From assembly GCA_029935325.1 (NCBI GenBank), contig JAOZKO010000001.1:1-34243 (forward strand): a DNA stretch of 34,243 nt, in the 5' to 3' direction. Under the pieces are notes generated by a model. It had not been told where the DNA came from. It saw nothing but the letters and a program-made list of their open reading frames with translations, and ran no database searches. A program made the position numbers and the translations under genes. Of the stretch, positions 24,301 through 31,624 are shown piece after piece. This DNA is from Bacteroidales bacterium (lineage in GTDB: Bacteria; Bacteroidota; Bacteroidia; Bacteroidales; UBA1556). Position 1 is the stretch's first letter; each line of letters opens with the position of its first letter.

Positions 24301-25419
24301 ATTGTCCATATAAGGTCCTTGGAAAAAATCTACACCAATTGCAGGTGGCTGTGCACCATAATCTTGGGGTCTGCCTAAGCCATCAATAGCTGTTCCATTA
24401 TAGCAATAACCTAAACCACGTTGTACATCACAACCTACATAATCATCGTCAGAATAACCTAAATCAGTATCTACCCACTGACTAAAATATGTATTAGTTA
24501 ATCTAAATGTGGAGCGATTTATAATTTCATAAGTATAAAAGGTCATATTATTAATCTCATCATTGGTAGTAAAAGAAAAAGCTTGAGCTCTAATTTCAAC
24601 ACCAATAGCATTACCCTTTGTTTCAGAGTGTATATTGCCATTATCATTAAATACCCACCAAATTGTTTGGTCACCTTTAAGTACGGCATCAGCTAATATT
24701 CCACCTTCAGGAGTTTTTTCGTAGTAATAATCACCAGCGGCATTCTTTGTGGGCTTACATAATTTGTTTCCAATATCGTAATATGGGTATTCGCCTTGTT
24801 CCCATTCATATACGCCATTTCCATTCAAATCAACAAATGGAGCTAGCCATTGGCTTTGTCCTAAAGAAACATCACCATTTGCAGGCCAATCTTTAATAAT
24901 GTCTGGTACGGCATAATCTGGATAGTCTGAATTATTATATTTCAAAATAAAATTATCCACCTTTTCTCTAGTAATTACAAAGTGCTCATCGTACTCATCG
25001 CAAATTTCAGCAGTAATACTTGCTTTACCATCTACGGTTAAAGGTCCTGGCCAATAGTCATTTCCACTTCCTCGGTAACGCTGAAAGGCTCCTTTTAACT
25101 GGCCATTAACATCAGTGCCACCTAACCATAATGAGGCAGAGAACATTGATGTTTTGGATGAACCTCTGGGGATTTCATACTGAGCAAGACCTTGCAAATC
25201 CCACCACATATCGCCACCAGTATTTATACGAGCTCTAACATTGTTAAGGTTTAATTCAGTTGATGCTTTGGCAGGTAGGCAGCCTGCAGCACCTGTGCGT
25301 GTACTATTTGAACTAGTTCTAGCGCCACTTTTTACCCCTTGGATATTTCTAGCGAAAGTTACGCTAGAGATTAAGGAGGCGACTAATATTAGCGCGAATA
25401 TATTTATAAATCTCTTCAT
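21385..25419 (-). CDS. Large secreted protein with T9SS-like C-terminal domain
   Basis: A 1344-residue exported protein of unknown function. The signal peptide covers about residues 1-23 (ending SVTFARN). Residues about 60-125 form a block I remember from other Bacteroidota surface proteins: GGDMWWDLQGLAQYEIPRG, SASLWLGGTDVNGQLKG and SGNDYWPGPL. An EF-hand-like loop, DLNGNGVYEWEQGE, is at 197-210, with more Asp/Asn-Gly loops later (YMDNDGIDN, DANGDQICDE), suggesting Ca2+ binding. The last 105 residues start at VPNPYYAFSAYE and include TISIYSTNGVLVRRYKKDE and IPIASGVYYIHID, the pattern of type A sorting domains. The chain continues beyond the usual end with KWFGVLRPVDLNAF. It is 24 bases after a TonB-dependent receptor and 27 bases before a PorV-like gene. 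Confidence 0.8.
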   Translation of the reverse strand: MKRFINIFALILVASLISSVTFARNIQGVKSGARTSSNSTRTGAAGCLPAKASTELNLNNVRARINTGGDMWWDLQGLAQYEIPRGSSKTSMFSASLWLGGTDVNGQLKGAFQRYRGSGNDYWPGPLTVDGKASITAEICDEYDEHFVITREKVDNFILKYNNSDYPDYAVPDIIKDWPANGDVSLGQSQWLAPFVDLNGNGVYEWEQGEYPYYDIGNKLCKPTKNAAGDYYYEKTPEGGILADAVLKGDQTIWWVFNDNGNIHSETKGNAIGVEIRAQAFSFTTNDEINNMTFYTYEIINRSTFRLTNTYFSQWVDTDLGYSDDDYVGCDVQRGLGYCYNGTAIDGLGRPQDYGAQPPAIGVDFFQGPYMDNDGIDNPKYDANGDQICDESINGVNFGDTIIDNERFGMRKFVYHNRPPFGTSATQDPTLAPEYYQFLRGIWKDGTRMTYGGDAHNTGGPECDFMFPDLTDPCDWGTGGVTPSPKKWTEETSNNAPGDRRFMQSAGEFTLESGAINYITVGIPWARSSTGGPFASVTLLRQVDDKAQALFDNCFKVLDGPDAPEILAQELDKTIIIYLKNIESSNNANEDYTEEDVTISALNNDTTNYDPLYHFQGYQIYQLANDEVSLADLNDPDKARIIAQCDLKDTVENLINYVYNEKLGGNVPELKVEAENQGIRHSFKITEDEFASGNPRLVNNKKYYFVAIAYSHNNYLPYSQDPNTLNGLYGQKRRYLAGRKSAIGPIKIHTLMPHIPNPEGSGTIVNSEFGTGPMITRLDGRGNGGMDLELTPATKARIIAENQVEKIEYMNGAGPINVKVIDPLNVENAEYILKFEAAGSIDTANWVLYKNGDSITTSNATIELGNEQLFLDEGLSIQIQQNKGAGDVDLETNGYISSELIYQDSSHRWLTGFPDVDGAPDLDPSTPSPFNWIRAGSVDDNAKAFHNDYDPTSWIDPNEIYEKLIGGTWAPYRLVSKFENGPAGTPTHTSYKISITESVDVIFTSDKSKWTRCVVLETGDDAVVSEGNRNKFQLRASNSIDKDGKFAADGSGDDPNNENVANYIAEKGMGWFPGYAISVESGERLNIMYGESSWLNGENGRDMQFNPTSNYSTNLGSPLMGGKHFLYILRHSPETNGCPAYDSGKWLYGKLKGSPNSITLMQVHREIMWVSIPMAVAGEEWLQNDAWVRLRVNYSYQKAIWNKLNSTVTSSEYNSNYPAYSFNTDNIATITGDLATAESALDIIRAVPNPYYAFSAYETDQLDNRVRITNLPERCTISIYSTNGVLVRRYKKDETDTYLDWDLKNAANIPIASGVYYIHIDAPNIGEKVIKWFGVLRPVDLNAF

Positions 25420-25443
25420 AATTGAAATATTATTTGTTCCGTT

Positions 25444-28400
25444 TTAGAAGTTAAAGATTACACCGATTCTAATTCTTCGGGGTAAACTATAATTATAGGG
25501 ATTATTAATTTTTGTTGAATATAAGTCAATAAATGACTGTGGGTCATTCTTAGCATATATTGAAGACTGATGCTCTGCCGCTGATAAATATCCATCATCA
25601 TCAGGATTACCAGTATAACGATATACACCCATTACATTTCTTGAATCAAGGACATTAAGTACTTGTAGATATACATTTAAGTAATGGTAGTTTTTGCCCT
25701 TGCCTTTTAAGTATATATCACGGTCTAATTTCAAGTCCATTCTAAACTGCCATGGCAAACGAGAACCGTTTAGTGAACCATCTAATACAGGTTGTCCACC
25801 TCCGAGTAATGCACTAGTGATATTACTTTGGCGGCTATATGGCAAACCAGAACCTCCCATAAATGTAACATTAAGTCCAGTATTTTCTAAAATTCTAACT
25901 ACTTTAACCTTGTCAGTACCTTTTACTTTACGGGTAAATGTTGGTCCATTATATGCTTTCCCTCTACCATATCGGTAATCCGTAATTACATTAATAGTAT
26001 GGTTACGATCTTGATTAATTGGGCTTAGAGTACGTAGGTTAGGCTGTCCTGATGTTACTAAATTAATACCTGATGTAGCACTTGAACCAGTTGCATTAGC
26101 AAATTGTAAAGTATAGCTAACTTTTAACCAAAGGTTCTTAGTACGACGCAAGTCGTAAGCTAGGGTAACCCCCTTTGCAGTACCAAAGTCAATATTATTA
26201 TATGAAATATAAGAAACAGGATAAGCACTTGTATAACGGAATGCTTGAATCTGATCTCTAAACTCGCGATAGTAAGCTGAGAATTTTAATGATGATGATT
26301 TTGAAAGTTTCTGTTGGAAACCTAATTCATAATCGGTTGTTCTTTCAGGCTTAAGATTAGGGTTATTAATTACTCCATTTCCTACTTGATCAATAAAGTA
26401 GTAGTTAATCATAGGTATTCTATTATTTCCTGTTGGACGTGAAGTTAATACGTCGTAATGAGCAAAGAATAATGCTTCATCAGAAATAGGGAATGAGAAT
26501 GATATACGTGGAGAAATAGTATTTTGTGGAGTATAGTCTTCAAAAGCAGAAGGTTTTAACTCTTTTTCATCTGGATTAACTAGATAAGGAGCAATTCCTG
26601 ATGCAGTTTGTAATACAGTAGGATCAGAAATTTCAGTTCCCTGAGCATTGTACCAACGACTTCCGTCACGATAACCAACAATAGCAGTAGGATTATCAAT
26701 ATCGTTAACATATACTACATAATCTTCTTCCATATTACTAGGAATAGATCCTAAATTAGGATTGGTGATTTCTTTTACTGTTTTAGCTTCAGAGAATAAA
26801 AACGGGTCTTTAAGTACTTTCTGGTTTGCATCAAAGCGGTCGAAACGTACACCTATTGTGAAAATCAAATCTTTGAAAGCAAATTTATCTTGAATATAAC
26901 CTGCCATATAAATTGGCTCATAAGCTCCTACAGTCCTAGTATAATTACCATCACTATTAATCTCATTAAAGAAATCTTCAAAAGCTGGTTTACCTTCAAT
27001 TTTGTTTCCATAAGGATCATATCCATAATAGAAAACATAAGGACTACCACTATTTAGTAACTCATCAACACTAAACATATCAACACTAAAAGTTGAAGGG
27101 TCATAACTATCTAAATCTATCCACTCTAATCCATCAACTGGTAAGCCTAGCTTTGTTCTTAGTTGTTTATCAAAATAAGCTTGTGTATTACCATCATATA
27201 AGCGGTTATACTCAATAGTATCCTGAAAAATACCTGAAGCATCACTTATAAGAATAGGATTAGCAAAATCTAATTGCTCAATATGACGGTTAGTAATACC
27301 TCTCATAAGAGTCCATAGTCCTGCAGGATTATATCCATAACCAGTTTCTTTTCGTTGCTCGTATTGGATACCAAATTGAATTTCGTGATTTCCAATATCA
27401 GCAGAACCATTTGCATTAATTCCGAAACGAGAATTGTCGAAATTACTAAATGCATTATAAGGAGTGCCTGTATTGGCATATAAACCATAAACATTTTCGG
27501 GAAATTGACCATTAAGCAATGCTCCACCATTTTGAACAGTTAATGCGTTTCTATAAAAACGATCATCTTCATAAAGATTGTAATATTGGTCAGTATAATT
27601 ACTTAGGTTTGGATTTATTTCTGATCTTTCAAAAGCATATAGAGTATCGAGGAAACCGTTTTGTACATATACATTGTTTAATCCTGTTACGGTATCTTCT
27701 CCAAGCTCATAGGACTTAACTGAATGTGTAGTAAATTTACCAACATATCCATAATTAAAAATATTGTCACCATGTAGTGGGTTATATGTTTTTGCTGTTG
27801 TTCTAGAGTAGTCGGCTTGAATACTATAATAAACATTTTTTACAACTGATCTACTATCTTTAGCGGTAGGGAAACGCTGTGTAAACTTACCATAAACACG
27901 CCAAGTATTATTAATACGTTCACCATTATTCTCAGGATTATATAAGGTGTTACTCATTGACCATAATGAGCGTTTTCCCCAAATAAACTGACCACCAAAA
28001 GTAAGATTAGTATTATCAGTAGTACGCACATCAATTTTTCCAGAGAAATTAGCACTCATTGATTCTGCATTTATCCGAGTATGGTTATTAACCAAATCAT
28101 CAGAATAAACATATTCTGAATTAGGGAATGAACCAAAGCCAGTTCCTGAAGGACGTACTGGATTATTTCTAAGATATTCTAGTTTTTCATCATTTACCTG
28201 ATAAGTACCTATAGAAGCAGGAGAGCCATCTCTATTATAATTACCCTCACCAGATATAAAGAAACCTAGAAGTGAAGTAGATTTTGTAGAGTCTTTGCCT
28301 TTAATAAGTGGCCCTTGTACACTAAATCCAATAAGATTGTAACCATATCCATCAAGTAATTCGGAAGTAACAACTTCAACTCCGGCACCAAAAGTACGAG

Positions 28401-29079
28401 AAGGCCCTTTGGTAGTAATATTTATAATACCACCTGTAAGGTCACCGTACATTACGGGTGTACCACCAGTAATAACAGCTACCTGATCGATTGCTGCTTG
28501 GGGCAATGTTGCTGATCCAATAACACGAACACCGTCAATATATGTAGCAGTACCACCTGATCGTTGACCACGCATACCACCCATATTGCCATTTTCATCG
28601 GAGAATACACCACCAACAGTTACAGCAACTGCCTCGGCTGAACGCCCTGGCATTTGTGCAATTTCCTCTGAGGTCATTGTTCCACCAGTAGAAGTTTCAT
28701 CTTTGTCAATTAAAGGTACTCTATATTCAAATACCTCGAAAACATCTAAGTCTGTTGCGGAAGATTCTAACTCAATATCTAAAAAGCGAATCTTGTTAGC
28801 ATTAATTAGTACACCTTTGTATAATTTCTTTTTGTAACCAACATATGATATCTTCACATCATACTTTCCTGGTTGAATCGGCTTGATTTTGTAGTTTCCC
28901 TCAAAGTCAGTTGTTCCACCATTGACTACTTTTCCTCCTAATTCTACCACCACGTTGGCAAAGGGAATAGGTTCTTTGGATACTCCATCGGTAACTTTTC
29001 CTTGTAATGTTCCGGATTGTGCATTTGCAAATACAGTAATCAACAAGATCATACTTGTTAAAAGTAAATTTCGAATCAT
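25444..29079 (-). CDS. TonB-dependent receptor with CarboxypepD_reg-like domain
   Basis: A 1211-residue outer-membrane receptor. The ATG at 29077-29079 gives a signal peptide ending VFANAQ (about residue 21); the in-frame 23 codons upstream have no signal character and overlap the leader. Residues 22-105 form a CarboxypepD_reg-like beta-sandwich (GTLQGKVTDGVSKEPIPFAN). The plug (about 125-240) is glycine-rich: GGMRGQRSGGTATYIDGVRV and GDLTGGIINITTKGP. The rest is a long 22-strand barrel ending IRIGVIFNF, with terminal Phe. Such receptors import large ligands or act as signal receivers; the ligand is unknown. It is the first gene of an operon with the 1344-residue protein and the PorV-like protein. 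No SusD or DUF4249 partner lies beside it. Confidence 0.93.
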   Translation of the reverse strand: MIRNLLLTSMILLITVFANAQSGTLQGKVTDGVSKEPIPFANVVVELGGKVVNGGTTDFEGNYKIKPIQPGKYDVKISYVGYKKKLYKGVLINANKIRFLDIELESSATDLDVFEVFEYRVPLIDKDETSTGGTMTSEEIAQMPGRSAEAVAVTVGGVFSDENGNMGGMRGQRSGGTATYIDGVRVIGSATLPQAAIDQVAVITGGTPVMYGDLTGGIINITTKGPSRTFGAGVEVVTSELLDGYGYNLIGFSVQGPLIKGKDSTKSTSLLGFFISGEGNYNRDGSPASIGTYQVNDEKLEYLRNNPVRPSGTGFGSFPNSEYVYSDDLVNNHTRINAESMSANFSGKIDVRTTDNTNLTFGGQFIWGKRSLWSMSNTLYNPENNGERINNTWRVYGKFTQRFPTAKDSRSVVKNVYYSIQADYSRTTAKTYNPLHGDNIFNYGYVGKFTTHSVKSYELGEDTVTGLNNVYVQNGFLDTLYAFERSEINPNLSNYTDQYYNLYEDDRFYRNALTVQNGGALLNGQFPENVYGLYANTGTPYNAFSNFDNSRFGINANGSADIGNHEIQFGIQYEQRKETGYGYNPAGLWTLMRGITNRHIEQLDFANPILISDASGIFQDTIEYNRLYDGNTQAYFDKQLRTKLGLPVDGLEWIDLDSYDPSTFSVDMFSVDELLNSGSPYVFYYGYDPYGNKIEGKPAFEDFFNEINSDGNYTRTVGAYEPIYMAGYIQDKFAFKDLIFTIGVRFDRFDANQKVLKDPFLFSEAKTVKEITNPNLGSIPSNMEEDYVVYVNDIDNPTAIVGYRDGSRWYNAQGTEISDPTVLQTASGIAPYLVNPDEKELKPSAFEDYTPQNTISPRISFSFPISDEALFFAHYDVLTSRPTGNNRIPMINYYFIDQVGNGVINNPNLKPERTTDYELGFQQKLSKSSSLKFSAYYREFRDQIQAFRYTSAYPVSYISYNNIDFGTAKGVTLAYDLRRTKNLWLKVSYTLQFANATGSSATSGINLVTSGQPNLRTLSPINQDRNHTINVITDYRYGRGKAYNGPTFTRKVKGTDKVKVVRILENTGLNVTFMGGSGLPYSRQSNITSALLGGGQPVLDGSLNGSRLPWQFRMDLKLDRDIYLKGKGKNYHYLNVYLQVLNVLDSRNVMGVYRYTGNPDDDGYLSAAEHQSSIYAKNDPQSFIDLYSTKINNPYNYSLPRRIRIGVIFNF

Positions 29080-29127
29080 AGATTTAATATTTATATATTT
29101 ATAATTCCTGTGCGTTTTTAAAGGGCT

Positions 29128-29135
29128 CAAAAATA
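29128..29135 (-). promoter_or_regulatory. Predicted -7 element of the TonB receptor operon (25444-29079)
   Basis: TATTTTTG on the minus strand fits TAnnTTTG, 48 bases before the ATG at 29079. The -33 region is weak. Its position inside the upstream in-frame extension of the receptor gene supports the start at 29079. Confidence 0.4.
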
Positions 29136-29174
29136 GAAAAAAATTCATTGGGTTTAACTAATTTTAACATCCAC

Positions 29175-29630
29175 CTAATTCTTTATGTATGGAGGGTTTA
29201 AAATAGCATCATATATGATAGCATCTTGTGGGTTGAAAACAAAATTATCCATAATGTTTTCCTCCTTTACTATTGAATAGGCAGCCTGTTTTTTATGTCT
29301 GTTTTTTAGGCTTATATTATCATCATATTCAATGCTATATGATGCACTATCCAATACTTTTTTATCTTCTATTATTTCATCTTCCTCTTCTATATATTCT
29401 TCATTATAATATTCGGTTTCAACTGCAGGAATAACTTTTTCTTCTCCAAAAAAAGTTTTAATAAAATCGTCTAATTTCTCCTCTGTATTGCCTCTTTTTG
29501 GAGTTTTTAACGGTCTTTCTTGAGCATTCCTTTGCTCAATAACGGGGTCAAGCCTTTTTTTCGTTGTTTTCTTGTATTGTTTATAAATCAAAAAAACTAT
29601 TCCAAGTATAATAGGTAAAAGATTTTCCAT
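29175..29630 (-). CDS. Small membrane-anchored acidic protein of unknown function
   Basis: A 151-residue protein I do not recognise. Starting from the ATG at 29628-29630 it begins MENLLPIILGIVFLIYKQYKK, one transmembrane helix with a basic flank, so the remainder is expected in the cytoplasm. The middle is acidic and Tyr/Glu-rich (EYYNEEYIEEEDEIIEDKK), and the C-terminus has a hydrophobic helix-like stretch (DAIIYDAILNPPYIKN). A nine-codon in-frame extension upstream would start before the anchor and is less likely. A -7 element (29671-29678) gives it its own promoter. It ends 95 bases upstream of the receptor ATG and could be cotranscribed with that operon. Similar short N-anchored acidic proteins are common and unnamed in Bacteroidota. 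Confidence 0.75.
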   Translation of the reverse strand: MENLLPIILGIVFLIYKQYKKTTKKRLDPVIEQRNAQERPLKTPKRGNTEEKLDDFIKTFFGEEKVIPAVETEYYNEEYIEEEDEIIEDKKVLDSASYSIEYDDNISLKNRHKKQAAYSIVKEENIMDNFVFNPQDAIIYDAILNPPYIKN

Positions 29631-29670
29631 GCATAACGGTTTTGAAATTGTGTGCAATTATTTCAGAGGT

Positions 29671-29678
29671 CAAATATA
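29671..29678 (-). promoter_or_regulatory. Predicted -7 element of the small acidic protein gene
   Basis: TATATTTG on the minus strand fits TAnnTTTG, 40 bases before the ATG at 29630. A TTG 17 bases upstream (29697-29699 region) is a possible, slightly close -33 element. Confidence 0.45.
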
Positions 29679-30050
29679 CATTATTATTTCAACGACAATG
29701 GAATAATTCAGATTTCGGTAAATTAAAGGCAGAAAACGGAAATTATAGAAAATTAATTTCAGAGTTCTAATTTATGAATATACCAGTCTTTATGTACTTT
29801 GAATCCATCTTAGATAATTCGGGATGATTATGTAAGTCTTAAAGGAATTATTACTCAAAGATACATTTCTAATTTTTTAGAGTTCTTTTGCATAATCCTC
29901 CGTTAATGTTTTATATAAATTAAACAGTCAGGCGATTACGGCTTTTTTGCAATAATGTATAATATTCACAAAATCAACACTTTGCGTCTTGGCGTCTTTG
30001 CGAGAAACAAAAACTCAACGAACTATTGTTTGCAGGTACTAGCTAATATC
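29679..30050. other. Gene-free stretch
   Basis: No open frame with coding character on either strand, no tRNA-like fold and no terminator hairpin that I can see. It is AT-rich and includes the dispersed repeat copy at 29981-30012. It separates the operon ending at 30051 from the small acidic protein gene and its promoter. Confidence 0.5.
29981..30012 (+). repeat. Dispersed intergenic repeat, copy B
   Basis: TTTGCGTCTTGGCGTCTTTG followed by CGAGAAACAAAA. It shares the core TCTTTGCG(T/A)GAAA(T/C)AAAA with 7141-7203. It contains an internal near-duplication (GCGTCTT then GCGTCTTTGCG). It lies 38 bases after the stop codon of the TIGR02757 gene. Confidence 0.5.
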
Positions 30051-30809
30051 TTATTTCCCTTCATTCACTCCCATACCAAAAAGGGCAAAATCATATTTTA
30101 TAGGGTCGGAGGAATCAAGCTGTTTCAGATTATTTGTAAGTTCTACTACCGCTTTCCAATCATTTTGCTTGCGACTTAAAAGTCCTAGCTCTCTTCCCAT
30201 TCTAGCACTATGGGTATCTAATGGAATAAGTAGTGATTCTGCTTTTAATGATTTCCAGATTCCAAAATCCACTCCTTTTTCATCGGAGCGAACCATCCAT
30301 CTTAGAAACATATTTATACGTTTTGCGGCAGAGCCTTTTTCTGGATTTGCCACATGCTTTTCGCTTCTTTGCAAATGCGGTGTTTCAAAAAATACTTTTC
30401 GGAAGTGGATAATGCTCTCTTTCATATTTGTAGGATGCTCGGAGAAAAGAGGCTCCAATCCACCATGGTTTTTGTAGATGTTCTGAAGCGAATACATAAA
30501 GAACAAACAATCGTCACCATTGAAAGTGCGGTAAATGAAATCCGAAAATCGAGCGAAGTCTTTGTCGGGAGCCTGCATTATAAAATTGTAAGGCTGCCAA
30601 TCCATAAGCTCCATCCAAAGTTTAGCTTTTTTTATAATCTGAGGCCTTTGCCCCCAAGCAAGAGTTGCTGCTATAAAACCTGATATTTCAATGTCTTCCT
30701 TTTTGGAAAAGGCTCTAGGAATTTGAATAGGATCAGTCTCAATAAATTGTGGCTGCTGATATAATGCTGCCTTTGCATTCAGTATTTCAATAGTTTCTTG
30801 TGCTATCAT
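30051..30809 (-). CDS. TIGR02757 (DUF2400) family protein
   Basis: A 252-residue soluble protein of the TIGR02757 family, common in Bacteroidota and without established function. Recognisable stretches are DPIQIPRAFSKKEDIEISGF, IAATLAWGQRPQII, FMYSLQNIYKNHGGLEPLF, MFLRWMVRSDEKGVDFGIW and LLIPLDTHSARMGRELGLL. The last two resemble the helix-hairpin-helix/aspartate region of DNA-glycosylase-like folds, but I can only suggest that. It starts two bases after the DUF4249 gene ends, so it is cotranscribed with the receptor genes although it lacks a signal peptide and is probably cytoplasmic. Confidence 0.85.
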   Translation of the reverse strand: MIAQETIEILNAKAALYQQPQFIETDPIQIPRAFSKKEDIEISGFIAATLAWGQRPQIIKKAKLWMELMDWQPYNFIMQAPDKDFARFSDFIYRTFNGDDCLFFMYSLQNIYKNHGGLEPLFSEHPTNMKESIIHFRKVFFETPHLQRSEKHVANPEKGSAAKRINMFLRWMVRSDEKGVDFGIWKSLKAESLLIPLDTHSARMGRELGLLSRKQNDWKAVVELTNNLKQLDSSDPIKYDFALFGMGVNEGK

Positions 30810-30811
30810 AC

Positions 30812-31621
30812 TTACTTTGCAATATATGTCATTATTGAGCGTGTTTGTGCTGTAAATACTCCAATGGCATCTCCTTCAATATTACTAACAGGATTTCCTG
30901 GTGCAGCACTAAATCCACCACCACCTATATTTTGGCTAAGGACTTTATAATATTCAAAGGAGGCTTCGTCCATAGTAAGAAGACTTATATGTATTGTATC
31001 CAATGGATTAATGGGTATTTGAAAAAATGGAAATGCAATTTGGTCGCCATCTTGTCCGTCGTCACGGCTAATATACAAACTAGAATAGTAGGCTTTATTT
31101 ACAGATATTTTAAGCCTATAATAGTTTTTCTCACCGGGAATATCAGTGAAAAAACATACTGCCGTTAAATGGTCTTTTCCATGTGGACCAAACCCTAATG
31201 CATAGGCTCCAATGGAGTCTATTTTAACCATTTGAGGTAGTATTGATTTGCTGCTTATTTCTGTGCCTTCAATGCTCCCAGATAGCTCATACTCATCAAA
31301 ACTGGAACCCATAGGGATAAGAGGATTCCTAAACTGACCTTTGCCATAATAGTCTAAATGATAAGTATTGCCTGCTTTATCATTAATAAATAAGTCAGCA
31401 TCAGAAATAGTGTCAAATTCGTTACTTGTATAATAACTGCCTGTTCTTGTTAGCTTTACAAATGCATTTAGATGTGTAGAATCATAATGGGAATAGCTTA
31501 TTACTCCGTCTATTACAATACGTTGGTTAGCATCATTCAAATCCACATCAATTACTTTGGTGCAAGAGGCTAGGATTACTAATAGGCTAAAGGCTAGTAT
31601 TTTATTAAGTTTAATTTTCAT
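30812..31621 (-). CDS. DUF4249 outer-membrane lipoprotein
   Basis: A 269-residue lipoprotein. The signal peptide ends in a lipobox-like VILASC with Cys20 as the probable lipid anchor; the mature part begins TKVIDVDLNDANQRIVIDG, the DUF4249 hallmark. DUF4249 proteins are encoded beside TonB-dependent receptors and are thought to act as their surface-exposed partner, analogous to SusD. The protein is somewhat shorter than many family members. It follows the receptor gene by three bases and precedes TIGR02757 by two, so translation of the three is probably coupled. Confidence 0.9.
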   Translation of the reverse strand: MKIKLNKILAFSLLVILASCTKVIDVDLNDANQRIVIDGVISYSHYDSTHLNAFVKLTRTGSYYTSNEFDTISDADLFINDKAGNTYHLDYYGKGQFRNPLIPMGSSFDEYELSGSIEGTEISSKSILPQMVKIDSIGAYALGFGPHGKDHLTAVCFFTDIPGEKNYYRLKISVNKAYYSSLYISRDDGQDGDQIAFPFFQIPINPLDTIHISLLTMDEASFEYYKVLSQNIGGGGFSAAPGNPVSNIEGDAIGVFTAQTRSIMTYIAK

Positions 31622-31624
31622 AAT

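Noticed and set aside
29080..29148. N-terminal extension of the 1211-residue TonB receptor
   Set aside because: The 23 extra residues break the signal peptide pattern and include the -7 element; the ATG at 29079 gives a clean signal sequence.
29679..30050. Decayed gene or tRNA in the gene-free stretch
   Set aside because: No conserved protein fragment, no cloverleaf pairing and no coding periodicity could be made out by eye.
29955..30179. 74-codon plus-strand reading frame near the end of the TIGR02757 gene
   Set aside because: Its first part is the dispersed repeat and its second half is antisense to the well-supported TIGR02757 gene.
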